Shown: piece by piece, positions 1 through 8,621 of the stretch | Numbering within the stretch: position 1 is the stretch's first letter | How the letters are laid out: each line of letters starts with the position of its first letter | Assembly (NCBI RefSeq): GCF_003606285.1 | Contig: NZ_CP028884.1 | Coordinates: forward strand, 186,001-250,000 | Reading direction: 5' to 3' | DNA from: Borrelia turcica IST7 | GTDB taxonomy: Bacteria; Spirochaetota; Spirochaetia; Borreliales; Borreliaceae | Length of the DNA stretch: 64,000 nt | Notes under the pieces: model-generated | What the model was told of the DNA's origin: nothing | The model's database searches: none | The model's input: the letters and a program-made list of their open reading frames with translations, nothing else | Program-made: the position numbers and the translations under genes

Positions 1-697
1 CATTCACAGAACCGGCCAAAACCAATGTAATTCCATGTTCCATCTTCTTTGAAATATCATAAGAATCAATCAATAACTTAAGTTCATCTTTACTTTTTAA
101 AACAATTTCAAAAGGAACTACAACCTCATGTTCATCTGTCTCATAATCAAGATGAACACTAAGTGCTGAGAGAAAATTTAAAATATCTTTTTTTATTAAA
201 TCTATTTTAGAAAACAAGGAACCCGAAAGTTTATTAACAGAAAGAGCATGAGTCTTCTTCGTTTTAGCAGCAATTAGTTCATTGATTGCCTCTGCTTTAG
301 TAAGATCAAGTTTACCTGCTAAAAAAGAACGAAGAGTAAATTCACCAGGTTCAGCCAACCTAAAATCTACTTTTAAAAATAAATCTATAATTCTCCTTAT
401 ACCAATAAGAGATCCATGCGCCATAACTTCTATTGAATCTTGTCCTGTGAAACTCTTTGGAGCTCTGTAAAGACAAACAACAACTTCATCTAATTTTTCA
501 CAAGTTTCGTTATCTACTATATATCCATAATGAATAGTGTTACCAGATGCCTCAATAAGTCGCTTAGGATTTGAAAATATTTTAGAAAATTTCTTAATCG
601 AAGAGAGTCCACTACTACGAATCACACATAAAGCACTGCTCATAAAGGGAGTGGCAAGTGCAACAATGTCATCATCTCTTTGAAAAAGCTTGCTCAT
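1..697 (-). CDS. mnmE: tRNA modification GTPase MnmE, N-terminal part (runs off the window)
   Basis: The first 232 codons are present. Reading starts at ATG 697 ([18 protein letters not shown]) and leaves the window at base 1. The segment covers the N-terminal tetrahydrofolate-binding domain (motif SIEVMAHGS, and [18 protein letters not shown]) and the start of the helical domain. It ends at VLAGSVN, just before the expected G1 loop of the embedded G domain. The family, with MnmG, installs 5-carboxymethylaminomethyl-type modifications at wobble U34 of several tRNAs. The truncation is only the window edge. The ATG has no Shine-Dalgarno sequence and lies 12 bases from a TATAAT box. It is divergent from the flagellar operon. 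Confidence 0.95.
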   Translation of the reverse strand, partial: MSKLFQRDDDIVALATPFMSSALCVIRSSGLSSIKKFSKIFSNPKRLIEASGNTIHYGYIVDNETCEKLDEVVVCLYRAPKSFTGQDSIEVMAHGSLIGIRRIIDLFLKVDFRLAEPGEFTLRSFLAGKLDLTKAEAINELIAAKTKKTHALSVNKLSGSLFSKIDLIKKDILNFLSALSVHLDYETDEHEVVVPFEIVLKSKDELKLLIDSYDISKKMEHGITLVLAGSVN

Positions 698-709
698 AAA
701 CTAAAATAA

Positions 710-718
710 ATTATACCA
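710..718 (-). promoter_or_regulatory. extended -10 promoter for mnmE
   Basis: Read on the minus strand the bases are TGGTATAAT, a TGn extension followed by a consensus -10 box. No good -35 box stands at 17 bases, which fits an extended -10 promoter. Only 12 bases separate the box from the mnmE ATG, so the predicted leader is about 5-6 bases with no ribosome binding site. Confidence 0.55.
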
Positions 719-792
719 TAGCATAAAAATTGCAACACTAAACTACAATAGTACTCTTAAATTATTAAACCCACTTTAACTTATCACTTAAT

Positions 793-821
793 TTGTAAAT
801 ATTGTTAATTTAGCTTATAAT
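793..821 (+). promoter_or_regulatory. sigma70-type promoter for the flbF-flgK-flgL-fliW-csrA operon
   Basis: TTGTAA (793-798), a 17-base spacer and a perfect TATAAT (816-821). The flbF ATG starts 12 bases after the -10 box, so transcription would begin about 5-6 bases before the start codon. This is a housekeeping-type promoter, as is usual for Borrelia motility genes. Confidence 0.6.
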
Positions 822-833
822 CTATGCTATAAG

Positions 834-1328
834 ATGAAAATTAAGCTAGAAACTGAGTTAAAAGATACTCTACAAGAAGAAGTTATTTTAGTAGAAGATA
901 TTTATGCTTTGTATCTGAGCATAAAAAAATATCTTGATGAAAAGAACGAAACAATGCTTAAAGAAACTGTTGCTAAAACAAATATCTGTCTTAGCAAATT
1001 TAAAGATATAGAGATAAAGAGAGATGAAATTTGGAAAGAATTCACAAAACATGAGATATTTGAATCAACCTACATGGCAATAGAAAAGTTATGTGCAGTT
1101 TACAAAAAAGAGATATACAATTATTTCCATAGATTAAGAATAGGAATGATAAATATTCAAAACTTAAATTATTTAATATCAAGTTATGTAGAAACATCGC
1201 TTGATATTTTGGATTTAATATTTAAAGATGCTCAAGAAAGTGTTGGAAATAACACTTATAGAAACCCTTATGGACCTAAAAACGGAAACTTAAATGAAGC
1301 ATCTGTTTTAATAAATAAAAAACTTTAA
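834..1328 (+). CDS. flbF: FlbF / FlgN-like flagellar protein
   Basis: A 164-residue, almost entirely helical, charged protein without signal peptide or membrane segment. It is the first gene of the operon and sits directly before flgK and flgL, the position where many bacteria place FlgN, the export chaperone for the hook-associated proteins. The size and helical character fit that role, but the assignment rests on position and on the FlbF name used for the B. burgdorferi homologue. There is no Shine-Dalgarno sequence before ATG 834; translation may start on a nearly leaderless message. The next gene begins after 10 bases. Confidence 0.8.
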   Translation: MKIKLETELKDTLQEEVILVEDIYALYLSIKKYLDEKNETMLKETVAKTNICLSKFKDIEIKRDEIWKEFTKHEIFESTYMAIEKLCAVYKKEIYNYFHRLRIGMINIQNLNYLISSYVETSLDILDLIFKDAQESVGNNTYRNPYGPKNGNLNEASVLINKKL

Positions 1329-1338
1329 GGAGTCTAGT

Positions 1339-3222
1339 ATGGATTCAACATTCTCAGGAATAGAAATTGGAAAGAGAAGTTTATTTGCCCACAAAGATGC
1401 TATGAACACAACCGGTCATAATTTAACTAATGCATCAAAGCCTGGGTATTCAAAGCAGAGAATTATCATGAAAACCGAAATGCCAATTTACGCTCCTCAT
1501 TTAAATAGAGCACAAAAAGCTGGTCAACTAGGCCAAGGGATAATGGTTCAATCTATCGAAAGAGTGAGAGATGATTTGTTAGATATAAGAATAGCTGAAG
1601 AATCACACAAACTTGGTTACTGGACTTCGAAAAATAAATTCATTTCTTTGCTTGAGAATGTTTATAATGAACCAGAAGAACAATCAATCAGAAAAAGACT
1701 AAATGATTTTTGGGAAAGCTGGCAAGATTTATCTAGGCAACCTCAAGGATTAGCCGAAAGAAATATCATATTAGAACGAGGAAAATCTTTTGTGGAGGTA
1801 GTAAAAAATAGATTTCATTCCCTTGAAAGAATATATATAATGGCAAATGATGAGGTAAAAATTACTACTGAAGAGATAAACAATTATCTTAGAAACATTG
1901 GTGAGCTTAATAAGCAAATTGCAAAAGCAATTGCTATGAAAGATCATCCAAATGATTTAATGGATGCTAGAGATTTAATAGTTGACAAGCTAAGCAATCT
2001 TATTAGTATTTCCATAGAAAACAGACAAGACCCCAATGAATTTTTAATTCATACAGAAGGGAAACATCTTATTCAAGGTACAATTGCAAACGAATTTATA
2101 TTGGAAGCCTCTAATGGACCTACAAGAACTAAATGGAATATTTTATGGAACAATGGTGAGTTAGCTAATATTGACACAGGAAAATTAGGAGCTCTTATTA
2201 ATGCAAGAGACAACGAAATTAAAAACGAAATCAATGAGCTAGACAACATGGCAATCAATATTACAGAGCTTATTAATGAAGTTCATATCTCAGGACATGG
2301 TCTTGATAAAAAAAATCGAAGAGTTTTCTTTGAACAAGAATACAAATTAACAGATGAACGTGGACGATATGACAGTAATGGAGATGGAGAATTTGATTCT
2401 GTTCATCTATTTAAAATAAATGGTACAAATGAAATCTTTGCAGAAGAAAAACTAGGATTTTTAGGTACATTGAGATTTGAAGCAATCAACAAAAACGAAT
2501 TCATAGAAATAGCATATAATGCAACAGACACCGTTCAAGATGTGATAAATAAAATAAACAACTCTCATGCACAAGTCACTGCAAGAATCAATACAGAAGG
2601 AAAATTTGAAATTAAGGCAGTAAAAGAAGAAGATAAAGAAAATGTCATATTTAGAATCAGACACATTGAGGATTCTGGATTATTTTTAACAAGCTACACA
2701 GGGATTTTAAACGCATCGGGAGCTGAGGGTGCTTATAATTATCAAAATATTAATACAACTGATCAACTAGCAAATACATCTAGTTACTCAATATCTCCTT
2801 TAAAAAATCCATCAGCATGGCTTAAGGTAGCTGATGAAATTGCAGAAGATCCATCAAAGATTGCAGCAAGTCTTAAGAATCCTATAAACGATATTGCTAT
2901 TGGGGACAATGAAGCAGCTCTACGCATTGCGTCTTTTGTAAACTCACCTATTATGATTGGAAAAAATTCTACATTAAACGACTATTTTGCAAACACAGCA
3001 TCTAATATTGCAATAAAAGGACAAACAGCGGAAGTTACAAAAACTAGCCAAGCACAAATACTTAAAGATCTAACTGATTTAAGGTTATCAATTTCCGGTG
3101 TTAATAAAAATGAAGAATTGACCAATATGATAGAATTTCAACAAGCCTTTATTGCTGCAAGTAAGTTTATTGTTGTTTCTACAGAATTAATAGACACAAT
3201 AATCAATAAAATGGGAGTATAG
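1339..3222 (+). CDS. flgK: flagellar hook-associated protein 1 (FlgK)
   Basis: 627 residues. The N-terminus carries the rod/hook family signature ([18 protein letters not shown], then [16 protein letters not shown], about residues 6-42). The C-terminus carries the matching FlgK tail ([15 protein letters not shown], then [13 protein letters not shown]), the two parts that pair as coiled coils in axial proteins. FlgK forms the first junction between hook and filament; in spirochetes it acts in the periplasm. The middle contains an EF-hand-like loop, residues 345-353 (D-S-N-G-D-G-E-F-D). A good ribosome binding site (AAGGAG) precedes the ATG, and flgL follows one base after the stop. Confidence 0.97.
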   Translation: MDSTFSGIEIGKRSLFAHKDAMNTTGHNLTNASKPGYSKQRIIMKTEMPIYAPHLNRAQKAGQLGQGIMVQSIERVRDDLLDIRIAEESHKLGYWTSKNKFISLLENVYNEPEEQSIRKRLNDFWESWQDLSRQPQGLAERNIILERGKSFVEVVKNRFHSLERIYIMANDEVKITTEEINNYLRNIGELNKQIAKAIAMKDHPNDLMDARDLIVDKLSNLISISIENRQDPNEFLIHTEGKHLIQGTIANEFILEASNGPTRTKWNILWNNGELANIDTGKLGALINARDNEIKNEINELDNMAINITELINEVHISGHGLDKKNRRVFFEQEYKLTDERGRYDSNGDGEFDSVHLFKINGTNEIFAEEKLGFLGTLRFEAINKNEFIEIAYNATDTVQDVINKINNSHAQVTARINTEGKFEIKAVKEEDKENVIFRIRHIEDSGLFLTSYTGILNASGAEGAYNYQNINTTDQLANTSSYSISPLKNPSAWLKVADEIAEDPSKIAASLKNPINDIAIGDNEAALRIASFVNSPIMIGKNSTLNDYFANTASNIAIKGQTAEVTKTSQAQILKDLTDLRLSISGVNKNEELTNMIEFQQAFIAASKFIVVSTELIDTIINKMGV

Positions 3223-3223
3223 T

Positions 3224-4495
3224 ATGATAAACAGAGTAAGTCATCCTTTAACATATGATAATTTAAAGTCATCTTCAACAGAACAGGAAGTAAAAATAAC
3301 AAAACTCCTGGAAAGCCTATATAAAGGCGGAAAAAGAATTGGAAGCTTGAGAGATGATCCTACAGGAGTTACTCATGCAATAAGACTAGATAGTGATATT
3401 TTTAAGCTTAATACCTATATTAAAAATATCAACAGTGCTAAAGGAAAACTTAGATATACAGAAGGATATTTGCAATCTTTATCAAACATTTTAACTCGTG
3501 CTAAAGAGATAACTATTCAAGGAGCAAACGGCACTTATGGACTTGATGATAAGAAAATAATAGCAAAAGAAGTAAATGCAATTCTTGAAGATGTTATTGC
3601 AATCGCAAATGTAAAGGGTTCAGACGGATATAGCATTTTTGCAGGTACTAAAATTGATGCTGAGGCTTTTAAAATAACTAGAGAAAATAGAGTTAATAAT
3701 GTCACTCAAGACAGAGAATCTCCACAAATAATAAGAATAGATTACAACGGTAATCAAGCAGAAAAAGAAATGGAAATATATAATGGAATTTATATTCCAA
3801 CCAATTATCCTGGGAATGAAATATTTTTCTCACAAAATCACCATATAATATCATCAACAAATGTTAATGGGTTTATTGTAAAAGAAAATACAAAAATTTA
3901 TATTGATAATATTGAAATAGCATTAGTAGCGGGAGATACAGCTGCTGACATCATTGCTAAGATTAATGAATCATCCGCTCCTGTTGAAGCCAGTCTTGAT
4001 CGTATTTTAAATTCAATCGCAATACAAACAACTACACCGCACCAAATATGGATAACAGAAGAGGGTTCAACCGTACTACAAGATCTTGGCATTATTACTA
4101 AAAATAATGACACTAAATCCCCGCCTTATAATATTGCAGGAAATACTGAAGTTAGAAGCAGATCTATTTTTGATACCTTAATTGAACTGAGAGACAATTT
4201 AGAAGAAAACAGAGAAGAACTTGTTGGAAGTAGGAGTTTAGCTGAAATTGACGAGAGTTTAAATAAAATACTTACAACAATAGCCGATCTTGGAGCTAAA
4301 GAAAATAGACTTGATTCAAGTTATGAAAGAATTAGTAAAGAAGTAATGGACATGAAAGACGATATGGTTAATTATACTGATCTTGATGTGACAAAAGCAA
4401 TAACAGATCTTAATATGACAAGTTTGGCCTATCAAGTATCTTTAGGAGTTTCTGCACGGATAATGCAAACAACCCTATTAGACTTTTTAAAATAA
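3224..4495 (+). CDS. flgL: flagellar hook-associated protein 3 (FlgL)
   Basis: 423 residues, a filament-type junction protein that joins FlgK to the flagellin filament. The N-terminal flagellin-like region is visible (MINRVSHPLTYDNLKSSSTE, then RDDPTGVTHAIRLDSDI). So is the C-terminal one (LGAKENRLDSSYERI through LTDLNMTSLAYQVSLGVSAR), which resembles flagellin C-terminal helices. The start is preceded by GGAG in the flgK 3' end. The fliW ATG follows directly after the stop codon, so the genes are tightly coupled. Confidence 0.96.
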   Translation: MINRVSHPLTYDNLKSSSTEQEVKITKLLESLYKGGKRIGSLRDDPTGVTHAIRLDSDIFKLNTYIKNINSAKGKLRYTEGYLQSLSNILTRAKEITIQGANGTYGLDDKKIIAKEVNAILEDVIAIANVKGSDGYSIFAGTKIDAEAFKITRENRVNNVTQDRESPQIIRIDYNGNQAEKEMEIYNGIYIPTNYPGNEIFFSQNHHIISSTNVNGFIVKENTKIYIDNIEIALVAGDTAADIIAKINESSAPVEASLDRILNSIAIQTTTPHQIWITEEGSTVLQDLGIITKNNDTKSPPYNIAGNTEVRSRSIFDTLIELRDNLEENREELVGSRSLAEIDESLNKILTTIADLGAKENRLDSSYERISKEVMDMKDDMVNYTDLDVTKAITDLNMTSLAYQVSLGVSARIMQTTLLDFLK

Positions 4496-4897
4496 ATGAG
4501 AGATGAAACTAGTATAAAGTTCAAATTTCCCGAAGGAATACTAGGCTTTGAGGATATTAAAGAATTTATAATTAAAGACTCTGAGCACAAACTCTTTTCA
4601 ATTATGCAGTCAGTAAATGAGGAGATTAGTTTTTTAGTAACCTCCCCTTTTAACTTTTTAGAAGAATATTTACCAAACATACAGGAAAAAGACTGGCTAG
4701 ACATTCAAGCAGAAAATGAAGATGAAAGAGTCATACTCTGCATAATAAACATGTATGTAAAAAACTACAAAGACATCACAGCAAATTTAAAAGCTCCTAT
4801 CATATTAAACAAAAAAAAATTAATTGGAAAACAAGCCATATCTACGAATGAAGAGCATTATCTTAGATACAGAGTCTTTAAGGAAGAATCATGCTAG
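4496..4897 (+). CDS. fliW: flagellar assembly factor FliW
   Basis: 133 residues, the normal FliW length, with typical motifs: [16 protein letters not shown] near the N-terminus, [10 protein letters not shown] in the middle and the [19 protein letters not shown] segment near the C-terminus. In other bacteria FliW binds either flagellin or the RNA-binding regulator CsrA, relieving CsrA repression when flagellin is scarce. Here csrA overlaps its 3' end by 7 bases, so the antagonist pair is co-translated. The gene starts immediately after the flgL stop. Confidence 0.95.
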   Translation: MRDETSIKFKFPEGILGFEDIKEFIIKDSEHKLFSIMQSVNEEISFLVTSPFNFLEEYLPNIQEKDWLDIQAENEDERVILCIINMYVKNYKDITANLKAPIILNKKKLIGKQAISTNEEHYLRYRVFKEESC

Positions 4898-5139
4898 TGT
4901 TATCAAGAAAAGCAAACGAAAGCATAAGAATAGACTCTAATATTGAAATTTCAATACTTGAAATAAAAAAAGACAGTGTTAAAATAGCAATAAAAGCCCC
5001 TGAAGACATTAAAATACTTAGATCCGAAATTTACGATATCATTAAAGAGGAAAATAAAAAATCAATATTACAAGATAAACAGCATATAAAAAATAACATA
5101 CATAAAATTAAGAGTTTATTTGATTATTTTATTAAATAA
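4891..5139 (+). CDS. csrA: carbon storage regulator CsrA
   Basis: 82 residues beginning [14 protein letters not shown], the invariant CsrA N-terminus. The core beta-strand region and the RNA-binding segment [18 protein letters not shown] (about residues 34-51) follow. The tail after residue 52 is longer than in the 61-residue E. coli protein, rich in Lys, Ile and Asn, and fits the FliW-interacting C-terminal extension known in flagellar CsrA proteins. CsrA represses translation by binding GGA motifs; in B. burgdorferi it affects flagellin synthesis. The last 16 bases overlap, tail to tail, the end of tsaB. Confidence 0.96.
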   Translation: MLVLSRKANESIRIDSNIEISILEIKKDSVKIAIKAPEDIKILRSEIYDIIKEENKKSILQDKQHIKNNIHKIKSLFDYFIK

Positions 5140-5786
5140 GAATTAATCTCTGCATCACTTCTTCTTGCATAAAAAGGACCAGATAAAATGTCATCTCCTT
5201 TTTTGTTTTTTAAATACTTACACTTACCAAGCTCCGTCAAGACTTCACCAAAAGAATCCATGTTACTAATAACATTATACTTATTTTTAAGCTTCTCATA
5301 AACAAATTCAATTCCATTTCCAATAATCACCAAATTAGAGTCAAGCTTTCCTAAATATTCAAATAATTCTTCTTCAGAAAAGCAAAAAACCTCATCACAC
5401 AATTTAGAACACCTATAATATCCAAAGAAATATCTACCTGCCGTAAAACTTAAAGTAACGATATCTGAGTTTTGATGAACTAAATTAGCAAAAACATCAA
5501 AAGTAAGTATATTCACAAAAGGAATAGAAAGCCCTAATGAGAGACCCTTAATAAAACTTAAACTAATTCTTAACCCTGTAAAAGAACCAGGACCATAAGA
5601 ATTAATAATTAAATCAAGATGATTTAGATTAATATTATTCTCTAATACAAAGTCTTTAAATATTTTTGGAACACTAAGGTTATTATTAACCCTATCTTTA
5701 TTTACAACTAGAGATAAAACTTCATCATTTATCTTAAAGTAAACTAATAAAGACTTATATGAATAATCAACTGCAAGAGTATTCAT
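5124..5786 (-). CDS. tsaB: tRNA threonylcarbamoyladenosine biosynthesis protein TsaB
   Basis: 220 residues. It starts [17 protein letters not shown], the ASKHA-type phosphate-1 strand of TsaB (normally D-T/S), and contains the family motif [17 protein letters not shown] (about residues 62-78). TsaB is the inactive paralogue that scaffolds TsaD in N6-threonylcarbamoyl-adenosine synthesis at A37 of ANN-decoding tRNAs. It lies just downstream of tsaE, its partner ATPase, with a 20-base overlap, so both are made from one message. The ATG is inside the tsaE reading frame. Confidence 0.92.
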   Translation of the reverse strand: MNTLAVDYSYKSLLVYFKINDEVLSLVVNKDRVNNNLSVPKIFKDFVLENNINLNHLDLIINSYGPGSFTGLRISLSFIKGLSLGLSIPFVNILTFDVFANLVHQNSDIVTLSFTAGRYFFGYYRCSKLCDEVFCFSEEELFEYLGKLDSNLVIIGNGIEFVYEKLKNKYNVISNMDSFGEVLTELGKCKYLKNKKGDDILSGPFYARRSDAEINSYLIK

Positions 5787-6195
5787 TACTAATTTCTAAA
5801 ATCCTAGTAGTATCTCTTATTTTAAATTTTAAAAATATCAATCTGTTTTTAGGTAAAATATCAAGAATAATATCTGGCCATTCAATAGCTACGATAGAAG
5901 AAATATCTAAGAGAATCTCCACTCCACCAATAAGCTCAAACTCATCTAAAATATTTAAACGATATAGATCAATATGATAAAATTTAAAATCAACAAACTC
6001 ATAAACATTAATAATATTATAAGTTGGACTTGCAAAAGAAGAAACATCAAGATTTAAGGCCAAACCTTTCAAAAATGTTGTCTTTCCAGCTCCCATATCA
6101 CCACAAAGAGCAAACACCTTACCAATGGGCAAAGGATTAAAAAAAGACTTAGAAAAGTCTATCATTTTTTCCTCTGACTCAAAAGACAAAATCAA
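5767..6195 (-). CDS. tsaE: tRNA threonylcarbamoyladenosine biosynthesis ATPase TsaE
   Basis: 142 residues with a Walker A loop GDMGAGKTTFLKGLA (about residues 32-46), followed by SSFASPTYNIINVYE and YHIDLYRL, the typical TsaE strand containing the Walker B-like Asp. The ATPase drives the TsaBD complex in t6A37 synthesis. The start is a TTG at 6195, inside TTGA, overlapping the stop of the upstream gene by 4 bases. This suggests coupled translation and explains the weak start codon. Confidence 0.93.
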   Translation of the reverse strand: MILSFESEEKMIDFSKSFFNPLPIGKVFALCGDMGAGKTTFLKGLALNLDVSSFASPTYNIINVYEFVDFKFYHIDLYRLNILDEFELIGGVEILLDISSIVAIEWPDIILDILPKNRLIFLKFKIRDTTRILEISNEYSCS

Positions 6196-6452
6196 GGAAG
6201 TTCACCCTCAACATCAATCTCAATTATATGTCTTTTTATTGCAATCATTAAACTAAGCACAGGATAATCTAGTGGATCTATAAAATCAATAGTTATATGT
6301 TTTTCACCTAAAGGAGTTGTTTCTATTGTAAATTTAACCCGCTTAGTTTCAATAGAACCCTTATACTCATAAAGGACATCAGCAAAATATACATTCCTAT
6401 AATAGATATAACTATCTTGTTTTTTAATATTTTCAAGAGAAATAAATTGCAC
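6192..6452 (-). CDS. conserved hypothetical protein (BB0187-like)
   Basis: 86 residues starting at GTG 6452, with an AAAGGA ribosome binding site 8 bases upstream. No signal peptide, membrane segment or recognised domain. It is mixed alpha/beta in character and ends VEGELP. It is the first gene of a three-gene unit with tsaE and tsaB and overlaps tsaE by 4 bases. Position alone hints at tRNA or envelope housekeeping; I do not assign a function. Confidence 0.75.
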   Translation of the reverse strand: MQFISLENIKKQDSYIYYRNVYFADVLYEYKGSIETKRVKFTIETTPLGEKHITIDFIDPLDYPVLSLMIAIKRHIIEIDVEGELP

Positions 6453-6512
6453 AATAATATTCCTTTAAATTAAATCCCAAGAAGCCAACATAGAAACATT
6501 TCATTTAGCGCT

Positions 6513-6541
6513 ATTTTAAAAGATGGAATTTTCATTCTTAA
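6513..6541 (-). promoter_or_regulatory. candidate promoter for the BB0187-like-tsaE-tsaB unit
   Basis: On the minus strand: TTAAGA (6536-6541), a 17-base spacer and TAAAAT (6513-6518), 4/6 and 5/6 matches to the sigma70 consensus. It lies in the 202-base space between rplT and the GTG start at 6452, leaving a leader of about 55 bases. I see no convincing terminator hairpin after rplT in the same space. Confidence 0.4.
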
Positions 6542-6654
6542 CTTTTGATTATCCTTAAGAAATCATCCGTTAAAAAAATACTTAAATTCCCAAATTTAGT
6601 GAGATGTCGCAAAAAATAACTCTAATTTCTATAATTGAACTTCTCAGGAACTCT

Positions 6655-7002
6655 TTAATTTTTTATCTCATATACTATTTTTTTAAAAGTTTCTATATCT
6701 TCAATCGCTAAATTAGACAAAATTTTCCTATTAATCCTAATATTAGCGTGCTTTAAACCTTCAACAAATCTTGAATAATTAACTCCCATGCCTGTTAAAG
6801 CAGCAGAAATTCTTACGACCCATAAACTTCTAAATTCTCTCTTCCTATTCTTCCTATCTCTTGTAGCATACATCATACCCTTACGAAGAGTATCCTTAGC
6901 TTTCTTATAATTACTCTTCTTAGTTCCCCAAAATCCTTTGGTTTTCTTTAAAATTCTCTTTCGTCTCGCAACATGCACTGTTCCGTTTTTAACTCTAGCC
7001 AT
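6655..7002 (-). CDS. rplT: 50S ribosomal protein L20
   Basis: 115 residues with the characteristic very basic N-terminus (MARVKNGTVHVARRKRILKK), followed by TKGFWGTKKSNYKKAKDTL and the globular C-terminal half (RFVEGLKHANIRINRKILS). L20 binds 23S rRNA early in 50S assembly. It is last in the infC-rpmI-rplT order common to most bacteria. The ribosome binding site GAGGAG stands just before the ATG, and the gap to rpmI is 19 bases. In other bacteria L20 represses its own operon. Confidence 0.98.
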   Translation of the reverse strand: MARVKNGTVHVARRKRILKKTKGFWGTKKSNYKKAKDTLRKGMMYATRDRKNRKREFRSLWVVRISAALTGMGVNYSRFVEGLKHANIRINRKILSNLAIEDIETFKKIVYEIKN

Positions 7003-7021
7003 ATAATCTCCTCAAATCAAA

Positions 7022-7219
7022 CTAAGCATAAGGCAATAAGGTTCTAATCCTCTTAACCTCAGAACTTGAAAGCACACCTGCTTTCCCCAAGTGTCTCTTT
7101 CTCTTAGAAGACTTCTTTGTCAAGATATGTCTCAAATCTTGCTTTTTATACTTTACTTTCCCCTTTGAAGTAAAAGAATATCTCTTACTTGCACTTTTAC
7201 ATGTCTTCATCTTTGACAT
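7022..7219 (-). CDS. rpmI: 50S ribosomal protein L35
   Basis: 65 residues, strongly basic, with the L35 pattern [16 protein letters not shown], then [24 protein letters not shown]35 is a small 23S rRNA-binding protein. The start at 7219 follows AAGGAG by 6 bases; an overlapping ATG just upstream is in another frame. It lies between infC and rplT with short gaps. Confidence 0.98.
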   Translation of the reverse strand: MSKMKTCKSASKRYSFTSKGKVKYKKQDLRHILTKKSSKRKRHLGKAGVLSSSEVKRIRTLLPYA

Positions 7220-7236
7220 TCATATCTCCTTATTAT

Positions 7237-7791
7237 TCACTTCCTAGACTTAGGTGCAACAACTAAAAACATCGTCTTGCCTTCCATCTTAGCCGGTGAT
7301 TCTAAATTATAATTAACATCTCCAACCCTTTCAAGAACACTCTCCAAAATTCCATACCCCAAATGAGTATGAGCAAGTTCACGGCCCCTAAATCTTATAG
7401 TAACCTTTACCTTATTCCCCTCTTTAAGAAAGCCTAAAATATTTCTAGACTTAAAATCAAGATCATGAGTATCTATTTTCGGCTGCATTCGAACTTCCTT
7501 AAGTTTAATTATTCTCTGATTTTTCTTTTGTTCCTTTTGTCTCTTCTCCTGATGAAACTTATACTTCCCATAATCAATTATCTTACACACTGGAGGTGAA
7601 ACATTAGGTGAAACTTCAACTAAATCAAGCTCAGCCTCTCTAGCTTGCCTAATGGCCTCTTCAATTGGTAAAACAGATTGAGTTCCATCTTCAAAAACAA
7701 CTCTAACCTCACTAGCCCTTATTTTATGATTAATTTTTAATTCCTTTTCCCCCGACTTAATCCTATCTCTATTGGAACTCCTATTTATCAT
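7237..7791 (-). CDS. infC: translation initiation factor IF-3
   Basis: 184 residues. The N-domain shows [17 protein letters not shown] and [20 protein letters not shown] (the IF3 signature). The linker is Lys-rich, and the C-domain shows [16 protein letters not shown], the 30S-binding face. IF3 prevents premature subunit joining and checks start codons. The ATG at 7791 is used here, but the nearest ribosome binding site (GAGGAG, 7805-7810) is 13 bases away and is followed at once by a four-codon ATG-TAT-TTT-TAG frame. Initiation may therefore be deliberately weak or re-initiating. E. coli infC also has an unusual start (AUU) used for autoregulation. Confidence 0.97.
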   Translation of the reverse strand: MINRSSNRDRIKSGEKELKINHKIRASEVRVVFEDGTQSVLPIEEAIRQAREAELDLVEVSPNVSPPVCKIIDYGKYKFHQEKRQKEQKKNQRIIKLKEVRMQPKIDTHDLDFKSRNILGFLKEGNKVKVTIRFRGRELAHTHLGYGILESVLERVGDVNYNLESPAKMEGKTMFLVVAPKSRK

Positions 7792-7837
7792 CTAAAAATA
7801 CATACTCCTCAAACAATATTAATTGATAACTAATTTT

Positions 7838-7867
7838 AATATACCTTAATGAAAAAGTAAATTACAA
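7838..7867 (-). promoter_or_regulatory. promoter for infC-rpmI-rplT
   Basis: On the minus strand: TTGTAA (7862-7867), an 18-base spacer and TATATT (7838-7843). The predicted leader is about 40 bases, too short to hold the large L20-binding leader known in Bacillus. Confidence 0.55.
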
Positions 7868-7922
7868 TACATCCTATTTACACACAATAACAAAAAGTAC
7901 CTTGCAAACAAACAAAAATTAA

Positions 7923-7951
7923 TTGATTAATGAGTAATTAAAAAGTAAAAT
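7923..7951 (+). promoter_or_regulatory. promoter for the membrane protein gene at 7961
   Basis: TTGATT (7923-7928), a 17-base spacer and TAAAAT (7946-7951). The ATG at 7961 is only 9 bases after the -10 box and has no ribosome binding site, so the message would be leaderless or nearly so. Confidence 0.5.
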
Positions 7952-7960
7952 TTATTTATT

Positions 7961-8617
7961 ATGAATATATTTTTACTCATAAGTCTTCCTTTGGCTTTAA
8001 AAATTTACACATTAATAAAATATCCTCAGTTAAAACAAGTTAGACAAAATTATATATACTTAATGTTAATACTATTTGGAATGACTATTTTTTTCTCACT
8101 ATACTTGACAGAAGAATTCATCTTATACAAAATATTAGAAACAAACTATAAAACAAACTTAAGTTTAGCAATCTCAATATTCATCAAAGAACACCTTTAC
8201 TACTATATTTTTCCATTATTGATTTTTATATTCTTTTTCACATTTAATCCAAATTCACTACTTAAAAAAAATCCTATATTTTTAATATATTTCGCATTTG
8301 GACTTATTTTTTCTAAAAATTTAGAGCTAATTATTATGAATAGCAAAGTTTTTGGTACCTATGAATACATTAAAATACCTATCTTGCATATAATAGAATT
8401 GGTATCCACAGCAATGATATGTGAGAGAGGAATACGTATTTCTGTAATACACACCATAAATGGATATAAACTTATTTTCATCCCCCTCCTTTTGCTAGAA
8501 GTAATAATTACACTTTTGAAAGTATTAATTTTAATTAATATGGAATTCTATGCTTTAGTCATATCAATAACACTAATGGGAATTATAGTCTTAAACAAAA
8601 AGTCACTGGAATTTTAA
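7961..8617 (+). CDS. polytopic inner-membrane protein, unknown function
   Basis: 218 residues, dominated by hydrophobic helices. I count about six likely membrane segments, near residues 1-17, 29-49, 70-92, 103-118 and two in 165-212. A short soluble stretch (about 120-150) contains a conserved-looking EYIKIPILHIIELVS segment. There are no recognised catalytic motifs. It is followed after four bases by a lipoprotein gene, and the two may be co-expressed in the envelope. The start at 7961 is the only plausible ATG. I do not recognise the family. Confidence 0.75.
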   Translation: MNIFLLISLPLALKIYTLIKYPQLKQVRQNYIYLMLILFGMTIFFSLYLTEEFILYKILETNYKTNLSLAISIFIKEHLYYYIFPLLIFIFFFTFNPNSLLKKNPIFLIYFAFGLIFSKNLELIIMNSKVFGTYEYIKIPILHIIELVSTAMICERGIRISVIHTINGYKLIFIPLLLLEVIITLLKVLILINMEFYALVISITLMGIIVLNKKSLEF

Positions 8618-8621
8618 ACTA

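Noticed and set aside
1-697. mnmE as a truncated pseudogene
   Set aside because: The frame is open to the window edge and stops just where the G domain begins; the truncation is due to the window.
7792-7960. L20-type ribosomal protein leader upstream of infC
   Set aside because: The predicted leader is only about 40 bases, with no pseudoknot-sized structure.
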